Shown in pieces: positions 34,618 through 43,491 of a stretch of DNA of 64,000 nt. This DNA is from Candidatus Methanomethylophilus alvi Mx1201. GTDB taxonomy: Archaea > Thermoplasmatota > Thermoplasmata > Methanomassiliicoccales > Methanomethylophilaceae. The stretch is from positions 1,176,692-1,240,691 of the forward strand of contig NC_020913.1 in NCBI RefSeq assembly GCF_000300255.2, given 5' to 3'. The first letter of the stretch is position 1. Each line of letters begins with the position of its first letter. The translations under genes and the position numbers were made by a program. The notes beneath the pieces are model-generated. The model saw only the letters and a program-made list of their open reading frames with translations. It was not told the origin of the DNA and did no database searches.

Positions 34618-35973
34618 TCACATACCCAGCACGTCGCGGATGAATGCGGCGGCGAACAGAGGATAATGCTCTATGCCCTGTTCATCGACACGTATGTCGG
34701 TTATATCGAACATTATACGGCGATTTATCGGATACATGTTTGAAACTTTCCTGAGAGATGCGGAATGCCTGTTCTTCCCGGATTTGACCTCGATGACGTT
34801 TACACCCCCGCACTCCACGATGAAATCCAATTCCATACGATCGGTCCCGTTGGATTTAACATAATAACGCAAAGGAAATCCGGACTTGACTATGCATTCG
34901 GCCACGATATTTTCAGCGACTGCACCCATATTGACCGAATAATCCTCACTTGCGAGTGCGATACGGGAATCTACACCGTACAGTGTCATCAATATCCCTG
35001 TATCATACAGATACACCTTGAAGGCATCCTGACGCACTTTGGCCTCGATCGGCACCACTGGCTCACTTATCTGCATACAGAAGTTAGCATATCCCGCATC
35101 ATGGATCCACCAAAGAGCGAAACGATACTTATCCGCAGTAGCATTGCTCCCGTCACCGCCATCGTTTTCATCCACATAGGAAAATATGAACTTCTTATTG
35201 GTCTGAGAAAGCTGTCCGGGAATGGAGTTGAAGCATGCTCTTACCAAGGTCTGCTCCTTGGGTGAATCCACATAGCGGCTCATATCCGCATAACTCGTCC
35301 TCAGGATCATCCTATGGATTTCATTGACGTCGAATACATTCCGGGTTTTTACATATTCGACAACTGCTTCGGGCATCCCGCCTACGACCATGTATTCTCT
35401 AAAAAGTTGTAAAAAACGAGATAGCAGAGACTCGCCCAATGGTCTTTTATCACGTATGGATCTACAGACCATGCCTATCGCATCCTCTGGCACATCCAAC
35501 GCCCAAAGAAATTCTTCAAAATCAAGAGAGCGGAGTTCATACTGCTCCTCATATCCGACTGGATAGAATATGCTTGAATTCCTGCGATTGAGAACTCCCA
35601 ACAGGGAGCCTGATGCTATCACATCAAATCTTCCATCTAATGAGAATTGCTTCAACGCCGTACGTACGCTCGGACATTCCTGCACCTCGTCAAAAAATAT
35701 CAAGGTCTTACCGGGTACAAAATCAAGACGTTTGTCGCTATACAGGTTCATCAATGAGAGGACATTGTCCACATCGAGATTGCTTTCGAATGCCTTTCTC
35801 ATTAAGACCATCGATGAGAAATCCACGTAGATGTAATGAGGATAGTTCTTTCTTGCAAAATAATCTATGAGGTAGGTCTTCCCAACTTGTCTTGCACCGG
35901 TTACGACAAGAGGCTTGTGCCCTTCCTTCTCCTTCCATTTCATTAAATCCGAGTAGGCTTTCCTCTTCAACAC
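34618..35973 (-). CDS. AAA ATPase with DUF4143 C terminus
   Basis: Walker A is GARQVGKTYL (residues ~26-35) and Walker B TLIFFDEVQECP; SGSLLG is the sensor region. The DUF4143 tail ends in LDFIVECGGVNVIEVKSGK, a D...ExK restriction-like core. The gene is visibly richer in A/T-ending codons than its neighbours, a sign of recent transfer. It lies 21 bases downstream of a tandem array of 32-bp repeats that must form its promoter region. Function unknown; such ATPases are multicopy in gut prokaryotes. Confidence 0.85.
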   Translation of the reverse strand: MLKRKAYSDLMKWKEKEGHKPLVVTGARQVGKTYLIDYFARKNYPHYIYVDFSSMVLMRKAFESNLDVDNVLSLMNLYSDKRLDFVPGKTLIFFDEVQECPSVRTALKQFSLDGRFDVIASGSLLGVLNRRNSSIFYPVGYEEQYELRSLDFEEFLWALDVPEDAIGMVCRSIRDKRPLGESLLSRFLQLFREYMVVGGMPEAVVEYVKTRNVFDVNEIHRMILRTSYADMSRYVDSPKEQTLVRACFNSIPGQLSQTNKKFIFSYVDENDGGDGSNATADKYRFALWWIHDAGYANFCMQISEPVVPIEAKVRQDAFKVYLYDTGILMTLYGVDSRIALASEDYSVNMGAVAENIVAECIVKSGFPLRYYVKSNGTDRMELDFIVECGGVNVIEVKSGKNRHSASLRKVSNMYPINRRIMFDITDIRVDEQGIEHYPLFAAAFIRDVLGM

Positions 35974-35994
35974 GGAAGAATATGGGAGTATGTG

Positions 35995-36139
35995 AATTAA
36001 ACTTTACCCAACTTTTCAAGGCTCAAAATTAAACTTTACCCAACTTTTCAAGGCTCAAAATTAAACTTTACCCAACTTTTCAAGGCTCAAAATTAAACTT
36101 TACCCAACTTTTCAAGGCTCAAAATTAAACTTTACCCAA
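35995..36139. repeat. Perfect 32-bp tandem repeat array (about 4.5 copies)
   Basis: The TTTACCC element recurs at 36003, 36035, 36067, 36099 and 36131, exactly 32 bp apart, with four full units and a truncated fifth. Each unit carries AATTAAACTTTACCCAAC and a TTTTCAAGGCTC segment. There are no spacers, so it is not CRISPR. It ends ~21 bases before the start of the DUF4143 ATPase gene. On the minus strand every unit offers a TTTAAT TATA-like element. Confidence 0.95.
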
Positions 36140-36187
36140 AAATATAGAAATAGGATTTGTGGCCGGACCGAAGTCTGGCACATTGGA

Positions 36188-37222
36188 TCACTGTCCCGGT
36201 TCCCCGTCCTGCTTCTTCTTAGGTGCAGTCTTCTTCGCAGGTGCCTTCTTTTCGGCACCCGTTTTGGAAGAAGTCTTCCGGGAGACCGTCTTCTTGGCCG
36301 CTGGCACTTTGTCGGAGGACAGCTTCTTGGATGACGATTTCCTGGTTATACGGGGACTCAATGCACTGGGGACACCCGGTCCGGGATCCTCGTCCATACG
36401 GTCTATGAGGATCTTGTTGATGTTCTCGGCCTGCTCCTTGGGCAGGAGCATGGTGGTGATCTCCATGAACGGATGCTTGGAACCCTCGATTATCTTCACG
36501 TCGTCCAGTGTATGGAGGCCCCATCTCTCCGCCGTGGTCTCCAGACCCAGAGGGACATCCATGTTGTTCGGCTCCAGTACGATGCACTTGAACATCTTGA
36601 GCCCCATGCGGTGGGCCGCCATTATACGGTGATGGCCGTCCACGACGAGATATCCGTTGTGCCTCTTGATGACGATCAGAGGCTCGTTCAGACCCCTCTT
36701 TATCTCATACTGGCGCCCTATGAGTTCGTCCATGTAGACCTCTTTCTGGGTGGGGATCATCTGGTCGATGGGGATCTCCGCATTGTAGACCCTCATGGTT
36801 ATCCCGTTCTGTTGTTCCATGAAGTTCTTGACGTTCATGACCTTCCCGGGACGGGATTTCTCGATCTGGGACCTTACGATGTCGATGTTGGAGATGATCC
36901 CGACGATCCTCTTCTCCTCGTCGACGACGGGCAGATTCCTGAGACCGTAACGGAAAAGGACGCGCATGGCATCGTCGATATTCATGGTCGGGATCACGCA
37001 GAGGGTTCCCCTGCTCATGACCGAACGGAGTTTGGCATTGGGCGTATCCATGTAGCGGAGGAGCTCCTTGGCCGTGACATAACCGAGCAGATAGCCGTTC
37101 TCCACCACCGGGAAGCCGTGGAAGTTGGAATTGATGAGCTTCTCCTTTACTTCATTGACCGTCATGTTGGGGGTAACGTACTGGACGTTACGCACCATGT
37201 AATCGCCGACCGTTGCTGCCAT
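36188..37222 (-). CDS. CBS-pair protein with ParB-like domain and basic tail
   Basis: Two CBS domains (GDYMVRNVQYVTPNMTVNEV and VMSRGTLCVIPTMNIDDAM, residues ~5-125) form an adenosyl-ligand-sensing module. A ParB/sulfiredoxin-like segment follows (IPIDQMIPTQKEVYMDELIG ... VVDGHHRIMAAHRMG). The last ~60 residues are Lys/Ala/Ser-rich like a histone H1 tail. It may be a ligand-regulated DNA-binding protein or protein kinase of the ParB fold. The ATG at 37222 was chosen because GCATATAG, ~30 bases upstream, predicts a leaderless message; a GTG at 37264 is the longer alternative. Confidence 0.75.
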   Translation of the reverse strand: MAATVGDYMVRNVQYVTPNMTVNEVKEKLINSNFHGFPVVENGYLLGYVTAKELLRYMDTPNAKLRSVMSRGTLCVIPTMNIDDAMRVLFRYGLRNLPVVDEEKRIVGIISNIDIVRSQIEKSRPGKVMNVKNFMEQQNGITMRVYNAEIPIDQMIPTQKEVYMDELIGRQYEIKRGLNEPLIVIKRHNGYLVVDGHHRIMAAHRMGLKMFKCIVLEPNNMDVPLGLETTAERWGLHTLDDVKIIEGSKHPFMEITTMLLPKEQAENINKILIDRMDEDPGPGVPSALSPRITRKSSSKKLSSDKVPAAKKTVSRKTSSKTGAEKKAPAKKTAPKKKQDGEPGQ

Positions 37223-37277
37223 AGCATCATCCTGGATGATATCTGTGGCTATATGCGTTTTCACGATGGGGGCGGAA

Positions 37278-37310
37278 GATCCCGGACGGATACAACGTCC
37301 GTCCGGGATC
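37278..37310 (-). terminator. Strong hairpin ending the first importer operon
   Basis: A perfect 13-bp inverted repeat, GATCCCGGACGGA / TCCGTCCGGGATC, with a 7-nt loop, seven bases past the permease stop at 37317. On the minus strand no long T-run follows. Confidence 0.6.
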
Positions 37311-37316
37311 CGGGAC

Positions 37317-38378
37317 TCATGCCCAGGCGCTCTTCCTCTGCCTTATGAGGATCCATATGAACAGAGGTCCTCCGATCATCGAACTGATGACCCCGACGGG
37401 CAGACCGTTTGCACCGGACACCTTGGCTACGGTGTCGGCCAACAATATGAATGCGGCACCGAATGCTGCGGAAGCCGGTATGAGATACCTGTTGTCGGAA
37501 CCGACGAATATCCTTGCCACATGAGGTCCCACAAGTCCTATGAAACCGATCGTACCGGTGTAGCTCACCACACTGGCAGTAAGGAAGGATACGAGGACCA
37601 ACGTGACGAGCCTTATGCGGCTGGCACTCTCCCCCAGGGTCAGCGCCCCCCTGTCCCCCGCATACATCACGTTGAGCTTTCCTGCCATCGTGTAGAGGAG
37701 GACGATTATGACCGCGGATGCGACCGTCATCAGGGGAAGGGAACTCCAGGAGACCCTTCCTATGTCCCCCACCCTCCACATGTAGGCGTCCGCGAGACTC
37801 TCCGACGGGGCGGTGACCATCAGGACCTGGCATATGGAACTGAACAGGAACATGACGGCGACCCCCGTCAATATCATCGCGGCAGGGGTCATCTTCCTGA
37901 ATTTGGAGAGAGTGACGATGATGGCCGTCGGTATCAGGGAGAACAGGAATGCGTTGACCATGGTGACGGCGGTCCCGGTGACGAACGGTATGACGGATAT
38001 CCCGCAGACTATGCTCAGAACCGCTCCGAGGAACGCTCCCGAAGATATACCCATGGTATACGGTTCCGCCAGAGGATTCCTGAAATCGTTCTGCATGATC
38101 GCACCGGCCACGGAAAGGGCGGCACCGGTGACTATGGCACCTATGGCCCTCGGGACCCTCACGTCCCAGACGTAATAATCCCCATCCTCGTCGGTTATGT
38201 TGCCGGACAGGTGATCGAAGAACACCTCCACCGCATGGGAGACGGAGATCTCGTAAACCCCGAAACCCAGCGTCAGGAAGAAGGCCGCGGCCGCTATGGA
38301 CACGAACAGGGCGGTGAACAGCAGTTTCCTGTGGTTCGAAGCCCTGTAGTCCTTACGCAGGACGTCTGATTCGGACAT
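37317..38378 (-). CDS. FecCD/BtuC-type importer permease, module 1 (second permease)
   Basis: Ten transmembrane helices with the family motifs NPLAEPYTMGISSGAFLGA and GTIGFIGLVGPHVARIFVG, the ATPase-coupling region. 353 aa. The ATG at 38376-38378 follows GGGGGTGATC; it shares one base with the upstream stop. With the preceding permease it probably forms a heterodimeric channel for a metal chelate or corrinoid. No ATPase gene is present in this module. Confidence 0.88.
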   Translation of the reverse strand: MSESDVLRKDYRASNHRKLLFTALFVSIAAAAFFLTLGFGVYEISVSHAVEVFFDHLSGNITDEDGDYYVWDVRVPRAIGAIVTGAALSVAGAIMQNDFRNPLAEPYTMGISSGAFLGAVLSIVCGISVIPFVTGTAVTMVNAFLFSLIPTAIIVTLSKFRKMTPAAMILTGVAVMFLFSSICQVLMVTAPSESLADAYMWRVGDIGRVSWSSLPLMTVASAVIIVLLYTMAGKLNVMYAGDRGALTLGESASRIRLVTLVLVSFLTASVVSYTGTIGFIGLVGPHVARIFVGSDNRYLIPASAAFGAAFILLADTVAKVSGANGLPVGVISSMIGGPLFIWILIRQRKSAWA

Positions 38379-39469
38379 CAATAGATCACCCCCGACTTCC
38401 TGCTCTGCAGAACGATCAGTATGAAGAAGACGGGACTCCCGATCAGACTCATCACCACGCCCACGGGTATGTTGGAGAGCTGGTATGCGATGTAATCGGC
38501 GAACAGGAGAAGGAAGGCACCCACCGCCATGGAGATCGGTACCACGAACTTGTTATCCGACCCTATGACGAGCCTGACTATATGCGGTGCCACCAACCCC
38601 ACGAACCCTATTATCCCGGTGTAGGAGACGATGGCCGCGGTCATGACGGCCATAAGTGCCAGACATATGATCCTGAATTTCTGCACATCGATCCCGAGGC
38701 TTATCGCACTGTTCTCTCCCAAGGACATGACGTTGAGTTTCCTTGTGGCCATCATGACGAATGCGGAACCCACGATCGTGACTGCGAGCATGAGCGGAAC
38801 GGAAGACCAGGTCATCCCGTCGAGACTCCCGACCTGCCACAGATATGCGCTCTTCAGGGTGTCTGCATCGGTCGTGACCATGACGTACGTTATCATGGAG
38901 TTGAAGAAGTACGATATGGCCGTACCGAGGAGGATCAGTGTGGCAGGGGTCATGCGGACCCTTTCCGAGATGAATATTATCAGCATCGCCGGGATCAACG
39001 CACCGATGAATGCGTTGGTGACGATACCCATCTCGCCGGTAACACTGGAGAACGACACCCCCACGACGATGGCGGCGACGGCCCCGAAGCATGCTCCGGA
39101 GGATATTCCGGTCGAATACGGATCCGCCAGGGGGTTCCCCATGAGAGATTGCATGAGTGCTCCGCAGACAGCGAGTGATGCACCGGCGATTATCGCCACG
39201 AGGGCATGCGGGATCGCGGTGTTCCAGATGTATCTGTCCGCCCACCAGAACAATGACCTCTTCTCGTACTCGTTACCGCAGATGTGGTCCCAGATGATAT
39301 GATATGTGTCCGAGAGCGAGATTCCTTCGTATGCGGATAGGGAGAACAATCCGACGAAAAGGATTATCCCTACGATGCAGACCAGGAGGAGGATCAACCT
39401 TCTGGCCATAAGATGATGGTATTCGCTGATGACCTCGTCCTTGGTCGGCCCTTCGTCGTCGGATGTCAT
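38378..39469 (-). CDS. FecCD/BtuC-type importer permease, module 1 (first permease)
   Basis: NPLADPYSTGISSGACFGA and GIIGFVGLVAPHIVRLVIG mark the FecCD family, with about ten helices. Start MTSDDEGPTKDE (ATG 39467-39469). It is separated from the binding-protein gene by a GC-rich hairpin. The sequence between the second and third helices (HICGNEYEKRSLFWWADRYIWN) is a longer periplasmic loop than in BtuC, a feature shared by the other two-permease modules here. Confidence 0.88.
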   Translation of the reverse strand: MTSDDEGPTKDEVISEYHHLMARRLILLLVCIVGIILFVGLFSLSAYEGISLSDTYHIIWDHICGNEYEKRSLFWWADRYIWNTAIPHALVAIIAGASLAVCGALMQSLMGNPLADPYSTGISSGACFGAVAAIVVGVSFSSVTGEMGIVTNAFIGALIPAMLIIFISERVRMTPATLILLGTAISYFFNSMITYVMVTTDADTLKSAYLWQVGSLDGMTWSSVPLMLAVTIVGSAFVMMATRKLNVMSLGENSAISLGIDVQKFRIICLALMAVMTAAIVSYTGIIGFVGLVAPHIVRLVIGSDNKFVVPISMAVGAFLLLFADYIAYQLSNIPVGVVMSLIGSPVFFILIVLQSRKSGVIY

Positions 39470-39483
39470 GTTATCACTTATGT

Positions 39484-39504
39484 GCAGGGGGCAGGGCCCC
39501 CTGC
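39484..39504 (-). terminator. Intercistronic hairpin between binding protein and permease (module 1)
   Basis: GCAGGGGGC pairs with GCCCCCTGC around a 3-nt loop, with no T-run. It may be a partial terminator or RNA-stabilising element that makes the binding protein more abundant than the permeases. An equivalent hairpin is at 47343-47362. Confidence 0.45.
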
Positions 39505-39513
39505 TAAGATGGT

Positions 39514-40884
39514 TCAGGCCGTGACGGCGTTGTAGGTACTGAGGTCGATGTAGGCCAGGACGGTATCCAGGGTCTGTCCCTTGAGGGGCAGGGTTCCCAT
39601 ATCGATGTAATCCTGGAGTACTCCGTCGGCCCATTCCCTGGAGAAGGTGTCCCCATACATCGCATGTGCCATGTATGCAAGCTTCACAGCTCCGGGAAGA
39701 AGGTTGTCGATATAGACGAGCTTGTCAAGGAACTTGGCGAAATACGCGGTAGAGAGTTTTCCGCTGTTGTCATGGTCCCAGGTGTCGATGACGAGGTCCT
39801 TGATCTCTTCGGCGGTCAGACCCCAATCCATCGAACGGTTGTTGATGATCACATCGACATCCGTGAATTTGGACAGGGCCTCGACACTGGTCATCTTCGT
39901 GGAGTTCTTGGTGTATGTGGAGTTGAAATCGGAGTTGAGGGAGGCGTAGGCTACACCGCCGGCGGTTGTGGCACTGGTGTTGAACGAGGAGCTCGCACCG
40001 CAGATGTAGATGTACATGGTGCAGCAGATGTAGGACGTCTTGTCCTCGTCCTTCACATCCTTGAGCTTGTCGTTGATCTCTTCGATGAGGTTCCAGGCGG
40101 TCTGTGCATACTTCACGCCCATGGTCTCGCATTCCCCTCCGAAGAGGAATCCGAGGGTCAGGACGGTGGTGATCTCTGTGGTCGCATCGGCGGATTCGTA
40201 GCAGATCATCGGGATGCCGGCGTCGTTGAGGTCGCCCATGCGCTTTTCCGATATCTGGGCGATACCGGAGTAATCCACGAGGATCGCTCCCAGACCTCCG
40301 CTTATGCTTGCATCCAGTGCGGTGAAGTTGGACCATGCGGCATCGCTTATGCTCCTCTGGCTCCCTTCGAGGTCCCTCGCGGTACTGGAGATGGAGGCCT
40401 CGGCAGTGGTATAGCTGCTGACGAAGTATCCGACCACATACTGTCCGCCGTTCGCATAGAGGGTCGGAAGCTGCATGTTGGTTCCATAGGGCACGACGTT
40501 CCTGAGAGGGTATGTGACCTGTACGGTGGTGGACTTGCCGTTCCTGTCGAGACAGACCACGTATACGGTGGTCCCGTCCTTCCTGTCGATGAGGTCTTTG
40601 AGGAGGGAGACGTCGTCATCGTTGACGACCCCGTCGTTGTTGACATCGGCAAGAGGGTACTCGGCCAAAGTCTTGGTACCTGCGATAACATCGTTTACAA
40701 TATCCAGATCCTTGCCGTCGATGGTATAGTCATCGTTGGCGTTACCGCGGATCTGCAGCTGTGATGCGATGGCTGCATTCTTGGTCCCGTCATCGTCGTT
40801 GTTAAGGATGACGAATGCTCCGGCGACCAGAACGACGGCGACCACTGCGACTGCTGCGATCATCGTAGTCATTTTCTTTTCCAT
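39514..40884 (-). CDS. Dockerin-bearing periplasmic binding protein, module 1
   Basis: An N-terminal hydrophobic helix (residues ~8-28) exports or anchors the protein. Residues ~45-105 form a complete type I dockerin with two calcium-binding F-hand loops (NANDDYTIDGKDL and ADVNNDGVVNDDDV). The rest is a PF01497 ferrichrome/B12-type binding fold (TYPLRNVVPYGTN, YESADATTEITTVLTLGFLFGG). 456 aa. First gene of the module. Its promoter carries two 17-bp operators around a TATA-like element. Confidence 0.85.
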   Translation of the reverse strand: MEKKMTTMIAAVAVVAVVLVAGAFVILNNDDDGTKNAAIASQLQIRGNANDDYTIDGKDLDIVNDVIAGTKTLAEYPLADVNNDGVVNDDDVSLLKDLIDRKDGTTVYVVCLDRNGKSTTVQVTYPLRNVVPYGTNMQLPTLYANGGQYVVGYFVSSYTTAEASISSTARDLEGSQRSISDAAWSNFTALDASISGGLGAILVDYSGIAQISEKRMGDLNDAGIPMICYESADATTEITTVLTLGFLFGGECETMGVKYAQTAWNLIEEINDKLKDVKDEDKTSYICCTMYIYICGASSSFNTSATTAGGVAYASLNSDFNSTYTKNSTKMTSVEALSKFTDVDVIINNRSMDWGLTAEEIKDLVIDTWDHDNSGKLSTAYFAKFLDKLVYIDNLLPGAVKLAYMAHAMYGDTFSREWADGVLQDYIDMGTLPLKGQTLDTVLAYIDLSTYNAVTA

Positions 40885-40928
40885 TTTATCACGATTTTCT
40901 CAGAAGGCGATGAACTGGCCTTTTAGAG

Positions 40929-40978
40929 TTGGATAATACATCCAGTCAAATTATAAAAGTGTTGGCATATTAATCCAA
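40929..40978 (-). promoter_or_regulatory. Promoter of importer module 1 with two 17-bp operators
   Basis: TTGGATAATACATCCAG (40929-40945) and TTGGCATATTAATCCAA (40962-40978) are 16 bp apart. CTTTTATAATT in the spacer is a minus-strand TATA element that predicts transcription from ~40927. A repressor bound at both sites would exclude TBP/TFB and RNA polymerase. Confidence 0.75.
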
Positions 40979-41059
40979 TCGACATTATGCCCTTTTAATC
41001 AATCCAATTTTCGAGAATGACTTTTCCCAAACCGCAAACAATTTAACATTGTGGCATAA

Positions 41060-41096
41060 TTGGATGATTCATCCAATAGTTGGAATATATATCCAA
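41060..41096 (+). promoter_or_regulatory. Promoter of importer module 2 with two 17-bp operators
   Basis: TTGGATGATTCATCCAA (41060-41076, perfect arms) and TTGGAATATATATCCAA (41080-41096) are separated by 3 bp. The second contains ATATATAT, which as a TATA box would start transcription near the ATG at 41114, giving a leaderless mRNA with the operator lying on the TATA box itself. Confidence 0.75.
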
Positions 41097-41113
41097 TACA
41101 AGGATGGAACAAA

Positions 41114-42397
41114 ATGAACTCTAAAATAATCGCCATAGCCGCGATAGCCATTGTCATCACGGCAGGATGTGGGGCATTCCTCCTTATGAATGATGAGGAA
41201 GGAGGATACAGATCCACAGACAACACCGGCCGTCTGGCCATCATGGGAAATGCCAACAACGACGACTATCTGGATAAAGAGGATCTTGCAACCATCGATG
41301 CGATACTCGACGGGACCGTGAATTCCGACGACTATCCCCTGGCGGATGCCAACAACGACGGAAAGGTCGACTCTGAAGACAGGAAGATGGTCGAGAGGAT
41401 GATAGACCGCGAGGCCATGTCCATCTATTATGTGAACGGGAACGATGAGATCAAAAGCGTCAGCTACCCCTTGAACCGCACGGTCGTGGTCGGGACCAAC
41501 GCCGCGCTGACCATGCAGGCGGTAGGTGCGGTGAAGGCCGGGAAAGTCGTAGGGACCACCGGAGAGGCCACCAAGGATTATTGCCTGTTCTCCGATTTCA
41601 AGGACCTTCCCAAGGTAAGTACCAGCCTCCTCGCGGCGGACTACGATGCCGTCACCAAGATAGGCAACGTGGATGCGATTATAACGATGTCCAGCAAATC
41701 CTACCTCAAGAACGAATCGACGTTCACCGAGGCAGGCATCGACGTCGTACGTATATCCTCCTCCGACGGAATGAAGGCCATCAGTGTGGCACTTACCATA
41801 GGCTACCTGCTGAATCTCGAAGAGAGTGCCAACAAATACGCCAAATTCTGCGACAAGGTCATCTCGCATGTCACCGAGAAGAAGAACACCATCGACAGCG
41901 GCGATGTGAAGACCTGCCTGTGCGCCACGATGGCCAATCATGTCAGCGGGACCATATCCGATTTCTACGGCCTCACCACGATGTGCGGAGGAAACAATGT
42001 CGCCGATTGGTCCACTACCACCAAACAGTTCAATGACGGTGACGAGTGGCTTTTGAACGAAAAATACCACGTCGACGTATTCATCCACTTCCATAACTAC
42101 GGCTACGACACGTCGGCGGACCTCTCGTCCATGTACAACACGTACCGCGAGAACTTCGATGCGATCCAGACCGTGAAGGATGGGAACTACTACATGATCA
42201 ACGGGAACATGCCTGCCGTCGTCAGGCTCGCATACACCGCGTCGATATTGTATCCGGAGGTCTTCGGAGCCGATTACGGGGACATAGTCCACCAGGAATA
42301 CATAGACAGTTTCATAGACAACCTCAGTTCCGAAGGATACAAGGTGACCGATATGAAATTCGTCCTGACCGACTCCGATTTCGGAATAACCTCGTGA
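41114..42397 (+). CDS. Dockerin-bearing periplasmic binding protein, module 2
   Basis: A signal-like helix (residues 4-25) contains TAGC, a possible lipobox that would anchor the mature protein through Cys. The dockerin pair is NANNDDYLDKEDL and ADANNDGKVDSEDR (residues ~40-95). The PF01497 fold follows (SYPLNRTVVVGTNAALTMQAVGA, VDAIITMSSKSYL). ATG at 41114 fits the TATA spacing; the frame is open further upstream, across the operator. 428 aa. It diverges from module 1 and shares its regulatory region. Confidence 0.85.
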   Translation: MNSKIIAIAAIAIVITAGCGAFLLMNDEEGGYRSTDNTGRLAIMGNANNDDYLDKEDLATIDAILDGTVNSDDYPLADANNDGKVDSEDRKMVERMIDREAMSIYYVNGNDEIKSVSYPLNRTVVVGTNAALTMQAVGAVKAGKVVGTTGEATKDYCLFSDFKDLPKVSTSLLAADYDAVTKIGNVDAIITMSSKSYLKNESTFTEAGIDVVRISSSDGMKAISVALTIGYLLNLEESANKYAKFCDKVISHVTEKKNTIDSGDVKTCLCATMANHVSGTISDFYGLTTMCGGNNVADWSTTTKQFNDGDEWLLNEKYHVDVFIHFHNYGYDTSADLSSMYNTYRENFDAIQTVKDGNYYMINGNMPAVVRLAYTASILYPEVFGADYGDIVHQEYIDSFIDNLSSEGYKVTDMKFVLTDSDFGITS

Positions 42398-42407
42398 AGG
42401 CGAGCGA

Positions 42408-43490
42408 ATGACCGAAGATGCTGGGAAGGCCGATCTGAAAGAAGACTATCACAGATATGTCATGAGGAAGGCTCTGTTCACAACGGCCGTCCTAGCATCA
42501 ATATTCATAATATCTGGGGTGGCTCTGACACTCGGCGGCAGGGACATAAGCTTCACTCAGGCGTACGGGATAATCTGGGACCACTTGACGGGGAACATCC
42601 CTGCCAAGGGTACCGAGGCGTTCTATGACGACTATGCGATATGGAACGTCAGACTCCCCCGCATAATCGTGGGTATCGTAGCAGGAGCATGTCTGGCAGT
42701 CGGTGGCGCCGCGATGCAATCCGCGGTCAAGAACCCCCTTGCAGACCCATACACGACAGGAATATCGTCCGGAGCCGTATTCGGGGTGTCCGTAGCGATC
42801 GTATTGGGATTCGGACTCGGCACCAGCATCGGGATGTACGGCCTGGTGCTCAACGCATTCATATTCGGAATGGTCCCCGCCGCGGTCATCATACTGATAT
42901 CCAGATTCACGCATTCGTCGCCCGCCACACTCATATTGGCAGGGGTGGCGATGTCGTACCTGTTCAATGCAGCCAGCACTTTGCTTCTGATAGGGACGTC
43001 CTCCGAAAAACTTCAGGAGGCATACCTGTGGCAGATAGGTACGCTGGAGAATGTCAACTGGGACTATGTCCCGGTCATGGCCATCATAACTATCGTCGGC
43101 ACCATATTCATGCTGCTGGTATCGCCTAAACTGAATCTTCTTACAACGGGGGATGCGAGTGCGAAAAGCCTCGGGATCGACCCGGAGACGTTCAGGATGG
43201 TCATCCTCGCAGTCCTTTCCGTAATGACGGCATCGGTAGTGGGATTTGTCGGCATAATCGGATTCATAGGTCTGGTATCCCCGCATATCGTAAGAACCAT
43301 CATCGGAGCGGACAACAAATACCTGATCCCGGCCTCCGCCCTGTTCGGAGCGGCGTTCCTCCTGATAGCCGACCTCATTTCAAGACTCATAATCTACCCC
43401 GGCAGCATCGCCGTAGGGGTGGTAATGTCGTTCATAGGGGCCCCGATATTCCTGGCCCTCATCATCCGCTCTAGGAAGGAGATGTGGTAA
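42408..43490 (+). CDS. FecCD/BtuC-type importer permease, module 2 (first permease)
   Basis: About ten helices; NPLADPYTTGISSGAVFGV and GIIGFIGLVSPHIVRTIIG are the family motifs. 360 aa. It begins 10 bases after the binding-protein stop, with no intervening hairpin, unlike the two minus-strand modules. Probably forms a heterodimer with the next permease. Confidence 0.88.
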   Translation: MTEDAGKADLKEDYHRYVMRKALFTTAVLASIFIISGVALTLGGRDISFTQAYGIIWDHLTGNIPAKGTEAFYDDYAIWNVRLPRIIVGIVAGACLAVGGAAMQSAVKNPLADPYTTGISSGAVFGVSVAIVLGFGLGTSIGMYGLVLNAFIFGMVPAAVIILISRFTHSSPATLILAGVAMSYLFNAASTLLLIGTSSEKLQEAYLWQIGTLENVNWDYVPVMAIITIVGTIFMLLVSPKLNLLTTGDASAKSLGIDPETFRMVILAVLSVMTASVVGFVGIIGFIGLVSPHIVRTIIGADNKYLIPASALFGAAFLLIADLISRLIIYPGSIAVGVVMSFIGAPIFLALIIRSRKEMW

Positions 43491-43491
43491 T

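Noticed and set aside
35995..36139. CRISPR array
   Set aside because: Units are contiguous and identical with no spacers, and no cas gene is present.
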